From Turnera subulata (taxonomy: Eukaryota; Streptophyta; Magnoliopsida; Malpighiales; Passifloraceae), in NCBI GenBank assembly GCA_028386065.3, contig JAKUCV010002470.1:96494-160493 (forward strand): 64,000 nt of DNA, in the 5' to 3' direction. A program made the translations under genes and the position numbers. A model generated the notes under the pieces. It was not told the DNA's origin. It saw only the letters and a program-made list of their open reading frames with translations, and searched no databases. Positions 44,666 to 54,428 of this stretch are shown here, one piece after another (the stretch's first letter is position 1; each line of letters opens with the position of its first letter).

Positions 44666-46744
44666 TGGTAGGGCAGTTCTCTACTGTCACAGAATAATCC
44701 TGCAAGCACACAGGGTAGTTGTAGTACTCTATCAAGGTCGTATCCACAGGGACTAGGATGAGTCTGTTACTCCTTACCTAAGACAAATTAGGCTTGAGAC
44801 AATTAAACAAAAATGGATTATGAGAGAATAAAAGTAATAGCAGTGTTGAAGTAGGTGGGAATCAGGTTTGGTGAAATCTTAGGCATCCAGGGATTCACAT
44901 GTCTCGCCTTTATGCTCTAAATTGCTCAACAGCATCATCACAGGCTGGGCCTGTGTGACGCCCTGTGTTTAATAAGATGTCTTGAAGGGGCTCCTAACCT
45001 AAGGTACTGTCAACGGGTTTCGATCTTATTGATAGTTCTCTAAGCTTCCATCTACCCCCTGTCACTAGAGTAGACGTCCACTTAGAGGTGAAGTTGGTGT
45101 TGGTGCTAATTACCCATAGTCTCTCCCTATCTTCTTTCGAACGGCTAGGGAATGAAGGCTGATTGTTCTTGGTCAAGCTCACTTGGCTTCTCCTTTCGGT
45201 CCTTCACAAAGCTGCAACTAGATTTAAGATAGACTGCTCAATAATCAATCAAGAATCAGATTAAAAGTGGTGTCATTTTCTTGACTATGCTGCAACAGGC
45301 TGAGACAGTGCTGAGTCCGTGACTGAGCCTGTGGCTGAGCCTATCGAGAACACAAGGTCAATTACACAGATTGGTTCTTGCAGGCGCTCTCAACCTATAC
45401 TGAACCCATTTGTTTTCACTCACAGGTTCCTCCCAAAGTTCTCACTCATCCTAATGCTTTTGCAACGGTCAAACTAAGGGGATTAAGAATTGGTGTTGAG
45501 GCTAATTTCTCAATTAGTTCCTAATTTCCTTCGAAACTAAGAGCTAAGGGTTGGTTGTTGTTGTTCCAGCAACTATGATTTCTCCTTTCGGTCCTTCACC
45601 TAGCTACCTATAATCATGTATGGGTTTGATCAAGACTCAAACATGGAGCGAGTTTGCAACAACCAAATAAGAAAAATAGTTAAGAACATATGAAGGGAAA
45701 ATTATTGCACTAAGAATAAAGACATGCTTCACCCTTCAACCTAAGAGGGGTTGTTTAGTTCATAATCAGGGTTACAAAATTAAAAGAAATTAAAGGTAGC
45801 ATAATGTTTGGAATAATTCTGGAGGTTAGGGACAACACGATTTCTGCCCAGAAAGGGCTGCAGAATCGTGTTTTCCCTTGAACCCTTTGTTCTAAGAACT
45901 TCTGCAAGTTATGGGTGTTGATCGAGGGTTCAGTTTGATGTGTGTTCTTCCTTTCTCCTTCTCTTTTATAGTGCAGATTCCTCTCTTCTCTTCTCTCCCA
46001 CGTGCTGGAAGGTATGGCAGTTGGGCAAGTTGAGCTTCAATTGCCCATCTTGCGGCTCGAGATAAGGCAGCTTGGGAGGTGTGCCGAATGGGTGAAATCT
46101 GCAAATCTGCAGATTTTAGAAGACTTAGGGGGGAGGATAATAGTTTTTTAATCGTTAAATTGTTCGGGTGTGATGATTATCCCCTCTGTCCCATGCTTAG
46201 AGTCTTCTAAGTCGCTCAGGTCATGATTGGAGAGTTGAAGGGTTTGCAAGTGGTGAAGCTCTGCAAGTGGCTGAGTTTAATATTCTTTTCTTCGCATTCT
46301 GGTCATCTGCAGATTCCACAGGCTGAGCCTGTGCTGGGCCTGTGCCTGAGGCTGTGTGCGATCTCTTCCCATTTTTCTGTGCAATTGAATTTAGCTCTTT
46401 TTGGGATTGATGTAGTGGCGTGATGGCTTCGTGGATCGAGGCAAAGGTGGTGAAATCCAGTGGATAACTTGTGATTGGAGGGGGATTCGTGGCTTTTCAC
46501 TAATTTTGCAATGAACAACAGGTAGTCAAATAGGCTCATGTTGTGCCAGAGGCTGTTTCATCGAATTCTCCAATAAAATCTCCAAAATTCTTCAAAATGC
46601 ACCTGGAATCACTAATCATATAGTAAGGGATGGGATTTAAGGAAATATGATGAAATAATGCAAAGTAAGGCATATAGTCATGATAAATCGAGAGAAAATA
46701 TATCTAAAATCATGCCTAAAACAACGCATATTTCATGTGCATCA
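44666..46744 (-). repeat. 5' LTR of the second Athila, 2079 bp
   Basis: It runs TGATGCACATG to CCCTACCA on the minus strand. It contains several perfect or near-perfect palindromes of the ACAGGCTGAGCCTGT type (44939-44955, 46317-46333). Pairing with the split 3' LTR at 33350-38295 supports the assignment. Confidence 0.82.
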
Positions 46745-47305
46745 CCTCCTCTTGCTCCTACTTGCTTATCACTCCTAAGCAGAATTTTGACAGAACTTAA
46801 ACAGAGAATTAGGGGTAGTAGGAGGCCGAATTGGTGTCTGGCCTGAATAGCAAAGTTGTAGAGCTACTTCTCAGATTTCTAGGACATAAAGATCGCAGCA
46901 AACCAACGTCTATAGCTCCAGATATCACCGAAATACTGAGACTGCCTCCACTGGAACTTCCCTCTCAGGTTTAGCACTTCTTCTTCAATGGTTTGCTTGA
47001 ATCCGCCTCTTTCTTCTTCTCTTCTTGACCTCCTACTGCTACTGACTCTTTGCTACTCCTCTCAACGAAATTCTTCCAGAATTTCGACCCTTGAAAGGGT
47101 TCCTAAGCTTGGAATTAGAGAATTTTTCCAAGCACCTAGCTTATGTGTGTATAGAGGGAGAAGGGAGAGAATTAGTGAGTTTTGAGGGTGAATGGGGGGT
47201 CCTATTTATAGTGCTCTAGGGGGTCTGGACGTGTTGTTGATCTAAGGGTCGGGATTGAACCCCTAGATCCAACGGTAGAAACCCGAAATCAAGAGAAGAA
47301 AAAAT
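46745..47305 (-). repeat. R/U5-like part of an older LTR interrupted by the copia element
   Basis: On the minus strand CACTATAAATAGGACCC (near 47208) is followed by a pyrimidine-rich leader and words such as CCAAGC and AATTTCGT also present after the TATA box at 10880. The upstream part of the same LTR continues at 52673 beyond the copia insertion. Confidence 0.5.
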
Positions 47306-47310
47306 CGGAA

Positions 47311-48887
47311 TGTTAAAACAATAGCCCTTCGCTAGAGGGGGGGTGAATAGCGATAATCGAATAAAAACGAAATAAGCAGGAATTAAATGCAGAATTGAAA
47401 GAATGAAGGACACAAGAAATTTATCCTGGTTCACACACACTCTACTAGTGTGGCTAATCCAGCCCTTCAAGTCTCACTTGAAGATTTCACTGTCTACGTT
47501 AAGCTTACGGGTGCTTAACAAACCGTTACAACCTAGGAATTCTAGTCACAAGAATCCTGAACCTGAAAGTTCAAGTCACATTAACTTCAGCTCTCTTGCT
47601 TGAAGATACCTCACTTCAAGACTTCTCACACAAGAAGATATACCCTCTTCTTGTGAATCTAACCAAGGGAACTAACCTCCCTCAAGGTGTGTATAACAAC
47701 ACAATAATCACTCAGACAAGAAGTCTCTCTCAAAGAGCAGATGTGAGTGTACAAATGAAGTTCTAAAAGGCAACTCTCAAATCCTCAATAGGATATTGGC
47801 TCAATTANNNNNNNNNNNNNNNNNNNNNNNNNNNNNNNNNNNNNNNNNNNNNNNNNNNNNNNNNNNNNNNNNNNNNNNNNNNNNNNNNNNNNNNNNNNNN
47901 NNNNNNNNNNNNNNNNNNNNNNNNNNNNNNNNNNNNNNNNNNNNNNNNNNNNNNNNNNNNNNNNNNNNNNNNNNNNNNNNNNNNNNNNNNNNNNNNNNNN
48001 NNNNNNNNNNNNNNNNNNNNNNNNNNNNNNNNNNNNNNNNNNNNNNNNNNNNNNNNNNNNNNNNNNNNNNNNNNNNNNNNNNNNNNNNNNNNNNNNNNNN
48101 NNNNNNNNNNNNNNNNNNNNNNNNNNNNNNNNNNNNNNNNNNNNNNNNNNNNNNNNNNNNNNNNNNNNNNNNNNNNNNNNNNNNNNNNNNNNNNNNNNNN
48201 NNNNNNNNNNNNNNNNNNNNNNNNNNNNNNNNNNNNNNNNNNNNNNNNNNNNNNNNNNNNNNNNNNNNNNNNNNNNNNNNNNNNNNNNNNNNNNNNNNNN
48301 NNNNNNNNNNNNNNNNNNNNNNNNNNNNNNNNNNNNNNNNNNNNNNNNNNNNNNNNNNNNNNNNNNNNNNNNNNNNNNNNNNNNNNNNNNNNNNNNNNNN
48401 NNNNNNNNNNNNNNNNNNNNNNNNNNNNNNNNNNNNNNNNNNNNNNNNNNNNNNNNNNNNNNNNNNNNNNNNNNNNNNNNNNNNNNNNNNNNNNNNNNNN
48501 NNNNNNNNNNNNNNNNNNNNNNNNNNNNNNNNNNNNNNNNNNNNNNNNNNNNNNNNNNNNNNNNNNNNNNNNNNNNNNNNNNNNNNNNNNNNNNNNNNNN
48601 NNNNNNNNNNNNNNNNNNNNNNNNNNNNNNNNNNNNNNNNNNNNNNNNNNNNNNNNNNNNNNNNNNNNNNNNNNNNNNNNNNNNNNNNNNNNNNNNNNNN
48701 NNNNNNNNNNNNNNNNNNNNNNNNNCTAACTCATCTTTCTCTTCTTGCTTGTAGCTTCAAATTGATCACATTGTTTGAGCTCTTGATCTTTGCTTGATTT
48801 CTTTTTGCTTCAAGGATGTCATCAATTGAGCCAAGGTTTGTCATTATCAAAACCCTGAAATGAAACAAGGAGGCATGAGTTCTAACA
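47311..48887 (-). repeat. 3' LTR of the gag-only copia element, with gap
   Basis: The readable 498 bp at the left and 162 bp at the right match the 5' LTR closely. The missing middle corresponds to 51463-52506 of the other LTR (1044 bp), including the whole palindrome array, whereas the gap is given as 917 N. Confidence 0.88.
47809..48725. other. Assembly gap of 917 N
   Basis: Unknown bases within the 3' LTR. By comparison with the 5' LTR it should contain the AACATCGATGTT array. Frames running through it are artefacts. Confidence 0.99.
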
Positions 48888-48901
48888 ATTTCCCCCTTTT
48901 T
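48888..48901 (-). other. Polypurine tract of the gag-only copia element
   Basis: The minus strand reads AAAAAGGGGGAAAT directly before the TGTTAGAAC start of the 3' LTR. It would prime plus-strand synthesis. Confidence 0.75.
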
Positions 48902-49449
48902 GATAATGACAAACAACTAGAAGTATATGCCAAAATATCATAAGGATGATTCCCCTTTTATTTTTCAGCTTATGATTCCCCCTAACTAAGTGAGGTTAAT
49001 TCTCCCTAACTTAGTGCATATACTTCTTCTTATCTTCCCCCTTTTGTCATTAGCAAAAAGAAATAATGACGCACATATTTATTCTTCCCCCTTAAGATAT
49101 GATGTATAATTCCTTCTAAGTTCATGCATATGGCAAAGTATTTTATGGAAAACAAAGTATGAAAAATAACAAGGATAAGGGTTTAGAAAGATGGATCCTA
49201 GTTTCCATCATCTTCATCAGTAGCTTCTTCCTCATTATGTTACTTCTTCAGCAAGCCTTATTCCCCCTTTCTCTTGGTCTTGGTGAGGGGTACCGAACAT
49301 CATTTTCTGATCCTTGCATTTCTGCCGAAATTGAACGAGTATGGCCACATTCAAAAAAACTTGGATGCTTCTTTGGTTATTTGCTTGGAGCATCCGCAAT
49401 CAAGGTACCAAAGTACACTTGATGCCTTCAAGCATACCTGCAAAACAAA
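48902..49449 (-). other. Non-coding region downstream of copia gag
   Basis: There is no pol coding. Several more GGGGGAA-like purine runs occur on the minus strand (for example near 48968, 49037 and 49085), possibly decayed or additional polypurine tracts. Confidence 0.5.
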
Positions 49450-50853
49450 TCAAAGAGATTTTGGTACCCAAATCTTTTTGGGTCCTTGATGGTTAGAAAT
49501 ATGCCGAATATAGACCTTATCTTGTGCCCAATGTTTATGCCTAGTAAAACATACCGGGGCAATGTGTCCTATCCTATTACAATAGTGGCAAATAACATTT
49601 GGATTGTGCATTCTTCTAGATTGGTTATAGGTACCATATTGCCTATGTTCATGCAATCTATTATACTTGTCTTCCCTATGTATAATCTTGTTTTCCCTAA
49701 ATTGAGTCACATATTTCCTAGGTTTAGTAAAATGAGAACTTTCATTTTTAGCTCTGTGTACATGTGGTCTTGCAACCTTAGCATTTGATCTAACATTGTA
49801 GGCATTTAATTTAGCATAGTGAGCTCTTCCACTACTTGCATTTGGTTTGACATTTTGAGCATATGACCTTCTATGATGAATATGTGCTCTTGTGTCATGA
49901 ACACGTGATCTAGTATGACGTGCATGTGGTTTAGCATGTTCATGTGATGTAGTATGATGAGTAGAAGATGAAGCAATATGTTTATGTGTCTTAGCTTTAA
50001 GCACAGCAGGTTTGACATCATTTAACACATTTGATGCACCTAATCCTTCTTTTTGTGTTGGACTCCTTTGTTGTCCTAGAAGAAGATTAAGACCATCTGT
50101 GCCATTTGTAAACTTTTCTAATGTTTTCTTTAAATCATTAACTTGAGACTTAAGAGACTCATTCTCTTTTCCCAATTCAACACAAGCACATACATTAGAA
50201 GATATTTTCTCATTAAGTTCATTGTAAGACACATTGACAGCACGCTTTTCTTCTTCAAGCTTATCAACTTTACTTGATAACTCATCCTTATCATTTGACA
50301 AATTCTCATTATCATTTTCTAAGGTTGTAATTTGTTTCTTTAAATTTTTATTGATCTTAGAAATTGAAATGAAGTTACTATATACTTCATTGAATGCATT
50401 TTGCAGCTCTTCAAATGTGTAATCATCACTTGAATAGGAAGTACTTACCTCTTCAGGAGATTCTTCCTTTGCCATGCAACAAGGGTTGACAGTTTCACTT
50501 TGCTTACGGTCGGTTTCCTCATAGATGATTCCCAGCAGTTCCCACATCTCCTTGGTTGTTGCGCAGCGTGAGATTAATTGATAGTCATTCGGATTAACCG
50601 CACATTGAAGCATGTGAATTGCCTTGGAGTTGTTCTCGATTTTCTGGATGTCATCTACGTTGTACTTTGCTTCCGTTCTTGTTGAGATTTGAATACCATT
50701 CTTTATTGTTAGCCAAGCTGCAAAGTCATTGGCTTGGATGAAAACTTTCATCCTTTCCTTCCAATATGTATAATCTGTTCCGTTGAAGAACGGTGCACGG
50801 GTAGTGGATTGTCCTTCAGTGATTCCTGCATACAAAGCATTTGAACAAGCCAT
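49450..50853 (-). CDS. Ty1/copia Gag polyprotein, 467 residues, intact
   Basis: From ATG 50853 the protein starts MACSNALYAGITEGQ and has the N-terminal gag landmark FFNGTDYTYWKERMKVFI (about residues 23-40). The UBN2/gag region with CATTKEMWELLGIIYEE follows (about 97-115). A coiled coil lies at about 160-215 (KKQITTLENDNENLSNDKDE). A long His/Arg/Ala-rich repetitive stretch comes next (about 290-375, words like HARHTRSRVHDTRAHIHH). A CCHC zinc knuckle CHYCNRIGHIAPVC is at about 420. It would form particles and bind RNA. The frame has no stops, begins 43 bp after the primer site and lacks any pol fusion, as expected for TR-GAG elements. Confidence 0.88.
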   Translation of the reverse strand: MACSNALYAGITEGQSTTRAPFFNGTDYTYWKERMKVFIQANDFAAWLTIKNGIQISTRTEAKYNVDDIQKIENNSKAIHMLQCAVNPNDYQLISRCATTKEMWELLGIIYEETDRKQSETVNPCCMAKEESPEEVSTSYSSDDYTFEELQNAFNEVYSNFISISKINKNLKKQITTLENDNENLSNDKDELSSKVDKLEEEKRAVNVSYNELNEKISSNVCACVELGKENESLKSQVNDLKKTLEKFTNGTDGLNLLLGQQRSPTQKEGLGASNVLNDVKPAVLKAKTHKHIASSSTHHTTSHEHAKPHARHTRSRVHDTRAHIHHRRSYAQNVKPNASSGRAHYAKLNAYNVRSNAKVARPHVHRAKNESSHFTKPRKYVTQFRENKIIHREDKYNRLHEHRQYGTYNQSRRMHNPNVICHYCNRIGHIAPVCFTRHKHWAQDKVYIRHISNHQGPKKIWVPKSL

Positions 50854-50895
50854 GGAAATTTACCTCTCAAACTGTTAAGTCTTTCAGAGAGTTAG

Positions 50896-50907
50896 GCTCC
50901 GCTACCA
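50896..50907 (-). other. Putative primer-binding site of the gag-only copia element
   Basis: TGGTAGCGGAGC on the minus strand lies 2 nt after the LTR end. It matches the usual initiator tRNA-Met site TGGTATCAGAGC at 10 of 12 positions. Another tRNA could fit better. Confidence 0.5.
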
Positions 50908-51157
50908 ATTGTTAAAACAATAGCCCTTCGCTAGAGGGGGGGTGAATAGCGATAATCGAATAAAAACGAAATAAGCAGGAATTAAATGCGGAATTGAAAG
51001 AATGAAGGACATAAGAAATTTATCCTGGTTCACACACACTCTACTAGTGTGGCTAATCCAGCCCTTCAAGTCTCACTTGAAGATTTCACTATCTACGTTA
51101 AGCTTACGGGTGCTTAACAAACCGTTACAACCTAGGAATTCTAGTCACAAGAATCCT

Positions 51158-51269
51158 AAACCTGAAAGTTCAAGTCACATGAACTTCAGCTCTCTTGATT
51201 GAAGATACCTCATAAACCTGAAAGTTCAAGTCACATGAACTTCAGCTCTCTTGCTTGAAGATACCTCAC
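51158..51269. repeat. 56-bp tandem duplication in the copia 5' LTR
   Basis: Units 51158-51213 and 51214-51269 start AAACCTGAAAGTTCAAGTC and differ at two positions. The 3' LTR has one unit. Confidence 0.85.
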
Positions 51270-51645
51270 TTCAAGACTTCTCACACAAGAAGATATACCC
51301 TCTTCTTGTGAATCTAACCAAGGGAACTAACCTCCCTCAAGGTGTGTATAACAACACAATAATCACTCAGACAAGAAGTCTCTCTCAAAGAGCAGATGTG
51401 AGTGTACAAATAAAGTTCTAAAAGGCAACTCTCAAATCCTCAATAGAATATTGGCTCAATTAAGATTTGATAAATGTATGAATTGAATGCATGTAAGTAG
51501 AGAGTTGATTCATTTGAAACATAGCCAAAAATGCTCAATTTGTAGCTCTGAAAAGTTATAGAGCCGTTTTAAATCCACCCAAAAACAGCCTTAAACAAAA
51601 CATAGTGGGTGCTGAAAAGTTGTCTGCTACAACGGCACAACATCG

Positions 51646-52276
51646 ATGTTTTCACTTTAAACATCGATGCTTTAGCCAGCAATTTTAAATTATTGCTCCA
51701 ACGGCTAGTAGAACATCGATGTTTGTCTGAGCAACATCGATGTTTTCAGATAGAACATCGATGTTCTCAAATACAACATCGATGTTTTTGAGCTTCGCAA
51801 AAATATGATGGAAAAGGGTTATGCAAGAACATCGATGTTGGAAAATGAAACATCGATGTTTTTTGGCTTCGGCAAAATTCATTTTGAAATCAATTACCAG
51901 AACATCGATGTTTCCAATAGAACATCGATGTTTTCCCGCTTCTACCAAATTTTGGAAAACATTGAAGAAATCACAACATCGATGTTGGATTATGACAACA
52001 TCGATGTTTTGACCAACGGTCACAAGAACATCGATGTTTTATAATCCAACATCGATGTTTTGGAGCTACTGCCTAAAAGATTAAAAATCAATATGAAGAA
52101 CATCAATGTCTAAAATCACAACATCGATGTTTTGATCGGGCAGACCATTTTTAAGTGCAACGGTCATGAGAACATCGATGTTTGGGATGCCAGCATCGAT
52201 GTTCAGACCTTACTGCCCGTTTTGGAAGAAGTTTTAAGGCAGCAACATCGATGTCTAAACTTACTACATCGATGTT
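51646..52276. repeat. Array of about 20 AACATCGATGTT palindromes in the copia LTR
   Basis: AACATCGATGTT is a perfect 12-bp palindrome. I count about 15 perfect and 5 one- or two-base variants in about 630 bp. They are arranged mostly in pairs with 9-20 bp between partners and about 30-60 bp between pairs, while the spacers are not repeated. Frames through it on both strands read HRCF- or NIDV-like repeats, which are a by-product of the motif. Confidence 0.92.
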
Positions 52277-52672
52277 CATTATTTGAAAACACATTTTGTG
52301 ATTGAAATGATGCTATGAAATGCATGAGTAAAACTTGTTTTATTTTGAGCCAATGCCTAAGAGAGGTTGAGTGTTTTACCTTGTACAAAGGGGTCCTAAC
52401 TTCTCTTGCTCTTGTTGCACTTTAACTCTTGACTTCAATTCTTGAGCAAGTTGTTCTTGACTTCACTTCTTTTTGCTTGGCATTGCCCTTGTACATTTTG
52501 AGTTCCTAACTCATCTTTCTCTTCTTGCTTGTAGCTTCAAATTGATCACATTGTTTGAGCTCTTGATCTTTGCTTGATTTCTTTTTGCTTCAAGGATGTC
52601 ATCAATTGAGCCAAGGTTTGTCATTATCAAAACCCTGAAATGAAACAAGGAGGCATGAGTTCTAACACGGAA

Positions 52673-53050
52673 AAACTAACAAAACTGAGAAGGATGTCCG
52701 CCAGGCCATGGCGGTCCTCTCGTGATGACCGCCAGGCGCTGGCGGTCATGTCTCTAAGCCCGCCAGGTGTTGGCGGTCATGTCGCCATGTCCGTCGGCAC
52801 CTGTTTTCAAATTGGTTCTTTCCTTCTCGGTTTTGATCCTCATAATTCTGGTCCTGCTTGATTCCCATGTCCTTCCTTATTAGTTTTTACCTGTTTTTAG
52901 CTCCAAAGAACCTCCTAACTTGTAGCCTACCCACTCCCCTTTTCCTAATTAAGTTTTCCTCCTCCTCACTCCACTCTACATACCATAAACACCAAAAAAG
53001 TTATAGAAACAATTTAATCCGAAATTTTGGACGAAATTCAGACTAAAAGG
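52673..53050 (-). repeat. U3-like part of an older LTR with GACCGCC hairpins
   Basis: It continues the LTR at 46745-47305 across the copia insertion. At 52696-52804 there are three inverted repeats built from GTCCGCCAGG/GACCGCCAG and GGCGGTCAT. The far boundary is not defined. Confidence 0.5.
52725..52749. repeat. Perfect hairpin ATGACCGCCAG with 3-nt loop
   Basis: The arms ATGACCGCCAG (52725-52735) and CTGGCGGTCAT (52739-52749) enclose GCG. Less perfect versions flank it on both sides. Confidence 0.9.
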
Positions 53051-54229
53051 CCTCTGAACTCAGTGTTTTTTATGGGCCAATATTGCTGGAGGATCCATAT
53101 TTAACTGGTCCAAGCTTCTAACTCATTTTAAACCCAAAATCCGCTCACAAGGACTCACCGCCGGAACAAATCCGCTCACCACAGCCTCGAATCCGACAAC
53201 CACCGCATCCCTCTACTGGAAACAACACAAACAACAGCAACCACGCACCCGCTGCCATCCAACAACCACCACACACACACGAACTAGCGCCGTAGACCAC
53301 CCACAAGCAAACCCAAAACGGGTTAAACAACAACTACCCAATGACCTGAAACTGGAAGAGGGAAAAGATTCGGAGGCTTACCGATGAAGGCGGCAGCGAT
53401 GACTCGAGCTTCGTTCTTGAGATTTCTGCCCAAACACACTGCCTCGACACTACTCTCTTCAAACGATGCAGTGGCGACGCTTCATTGTGGAGGAAAGGAG
53501 ATTGAGGAAGAAGAAGATAAGAAGAGATGGTGGTAATGTGTGGGTTAAAGGAAGAGGGGTGGCGGCAGTGGTGTGTATAAGTTTAAGAGCACGAGAGAGA
53601 GAAGACATTGGTATGTAATTTTGTGTTGGTATGTAATTTTGTTATCGGTCTTTGCGCATATCTAGTTTATATTCCGAAAATGTTTTATTTTATGGTTAAT
53701 ATCACTATGTTTACTCGAAAAAAAATATCGTAAGCTTTTATTGACCACGTCACGGGTTTTAAAATTTTGAAATGTTTTGAATTTTGTAATGTTTCTCTCA
53801 TTCTCTCACCATAAGTAATCTCTCACCAAGCTGGAGGTCCGTGTAATAGAGTATCGTTTTCTTTTCAAAGGATTGAAGCATCCATCCATCTCTCTTCCAC
53901 CCCCATTTCCTCCACTCAAACCATACAATTCCAGCCAGCATAAGACCTCCTCACCTCTCTTCTTTTTTTTTTTCTTTGCTTTTTTCCTTTTATAGATTAT
54001 ATTTCAATTTTAAAGTATAGCACAATTAGAGGATTATAACTTATGAGGGGAGAATCTCTTTCAAAAAAAAAATTAAATTAATCTTCTTACCTAGCCGTTG
54101 GTGTCCAATTAAGATTATGGCATTGCCCCATCCCTTTTACGGATGGAATCACATTCACAGGTAAGAACCAACTGTGAACGTTGTTTGAACAAACTTTTTT
54201 ATAAACAAGCAAGCAACGTTGCAAGAAAG
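53051..54229. other. Intergenic sequence, no gene recognised
   Basis: The part 53100-53550 is moderately GC-rich with CCG/CACC words and could be an old LTR or leader. 53605-53645 has a 19-bp tandem repeat (TTGGTATGTAATTTTGT twice). The rest is AT-rich. None of the short frames shows a family motif. Confidence 0.45.
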
Positions 54230-54428
54230 AAAGAAGCATTCTTATTGCCGGCCGAACTGGCCAAAGAGAGAAAGCTAGATAGAGAAACTGTCTCTTGAAC
54301 AGTGTGCCTGAAACTTTACACAGTGTACCCGGTCACTTCACTCACCGGAATTATGTAACCGCAGCCCATAAAAACGTTTTCTTTACCCAGTAATCCACAA
54401 CTTTTACTTGTTTGTGCTGCTGGCTCTC

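Larger units (their letters stand above)
33350..46744 (-). mobile_element. Second Athila-type Ty3/gypsy retrotransposon, full gene set but broken
   Basis: On the minus strand the order is 5' LTR (46744-44666), tRNA-Asp-type primer site, gag, protease, RT, RNase H, integrase, post-pol spacer and 3' LTR (38295 downward). The 3' LTR is split by a solo LTR at 33874-37558 and continues to about 33350, where its left part is missing. There is no env-like gene. Most genes contain several in-frame stops and frameshifts. It differs from the first Athila in LTR sequence and in having integrase. Confidence 0.85.
47311..52667 (-). mobile_element. Gag-only Ty1/copia retrotransposon (TR-GAG type), target duplication CGGAA
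   Basis: Two LTRs (47311-48887 and 50910-52667) with ends TGTTAGAAC ... TTTTAACA on the minus strand flank about 2 kb. The outside flanks are CGGAA at 47306-47310 and CGGAA at 52668-52672. Inside are a primer site, one open gag gene and a polypurine tract, but no protease, integrase or RT. It must use enzymes from a partner. Readable LTR parts differ by few substitutions plus one 56-bp duplication, so the insertion is probably young. Confidence 0.9.
50910..52667 (-). repeat. 5' LTR of the gag-only copia element, 1758 bp
   Basis: This is the complete LTR with TG...CA ends. It holds a 56-bp tandem duplication (51158-51269) absent from the other LTR and a dense array of AACATCGATGTT palindromes at about 51646-52276. 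Confidence 0.9.

Noticed and set aside
47796..48797. 333-codon frame on the plus strand
   Set aside because: Almost all of it is the N-gap; the real bases at both ends are LTR.
51685..52023. Repetitive reading frames with HRCF or NIDV words
   Set aside because: They are translations of the palindrome AACATCGATGTT in different frames and on both strands, without start context or a known domain.
51646..52276. CRISPR-like array of short repeats
   Set aside because: The repeat is only 12 bp and perfectly palindromic, spacers vary from 9 to about 60 bp, and it lies in an LTR of a plant element. CRISPR arrays do not occur in plant nuclear genomes.
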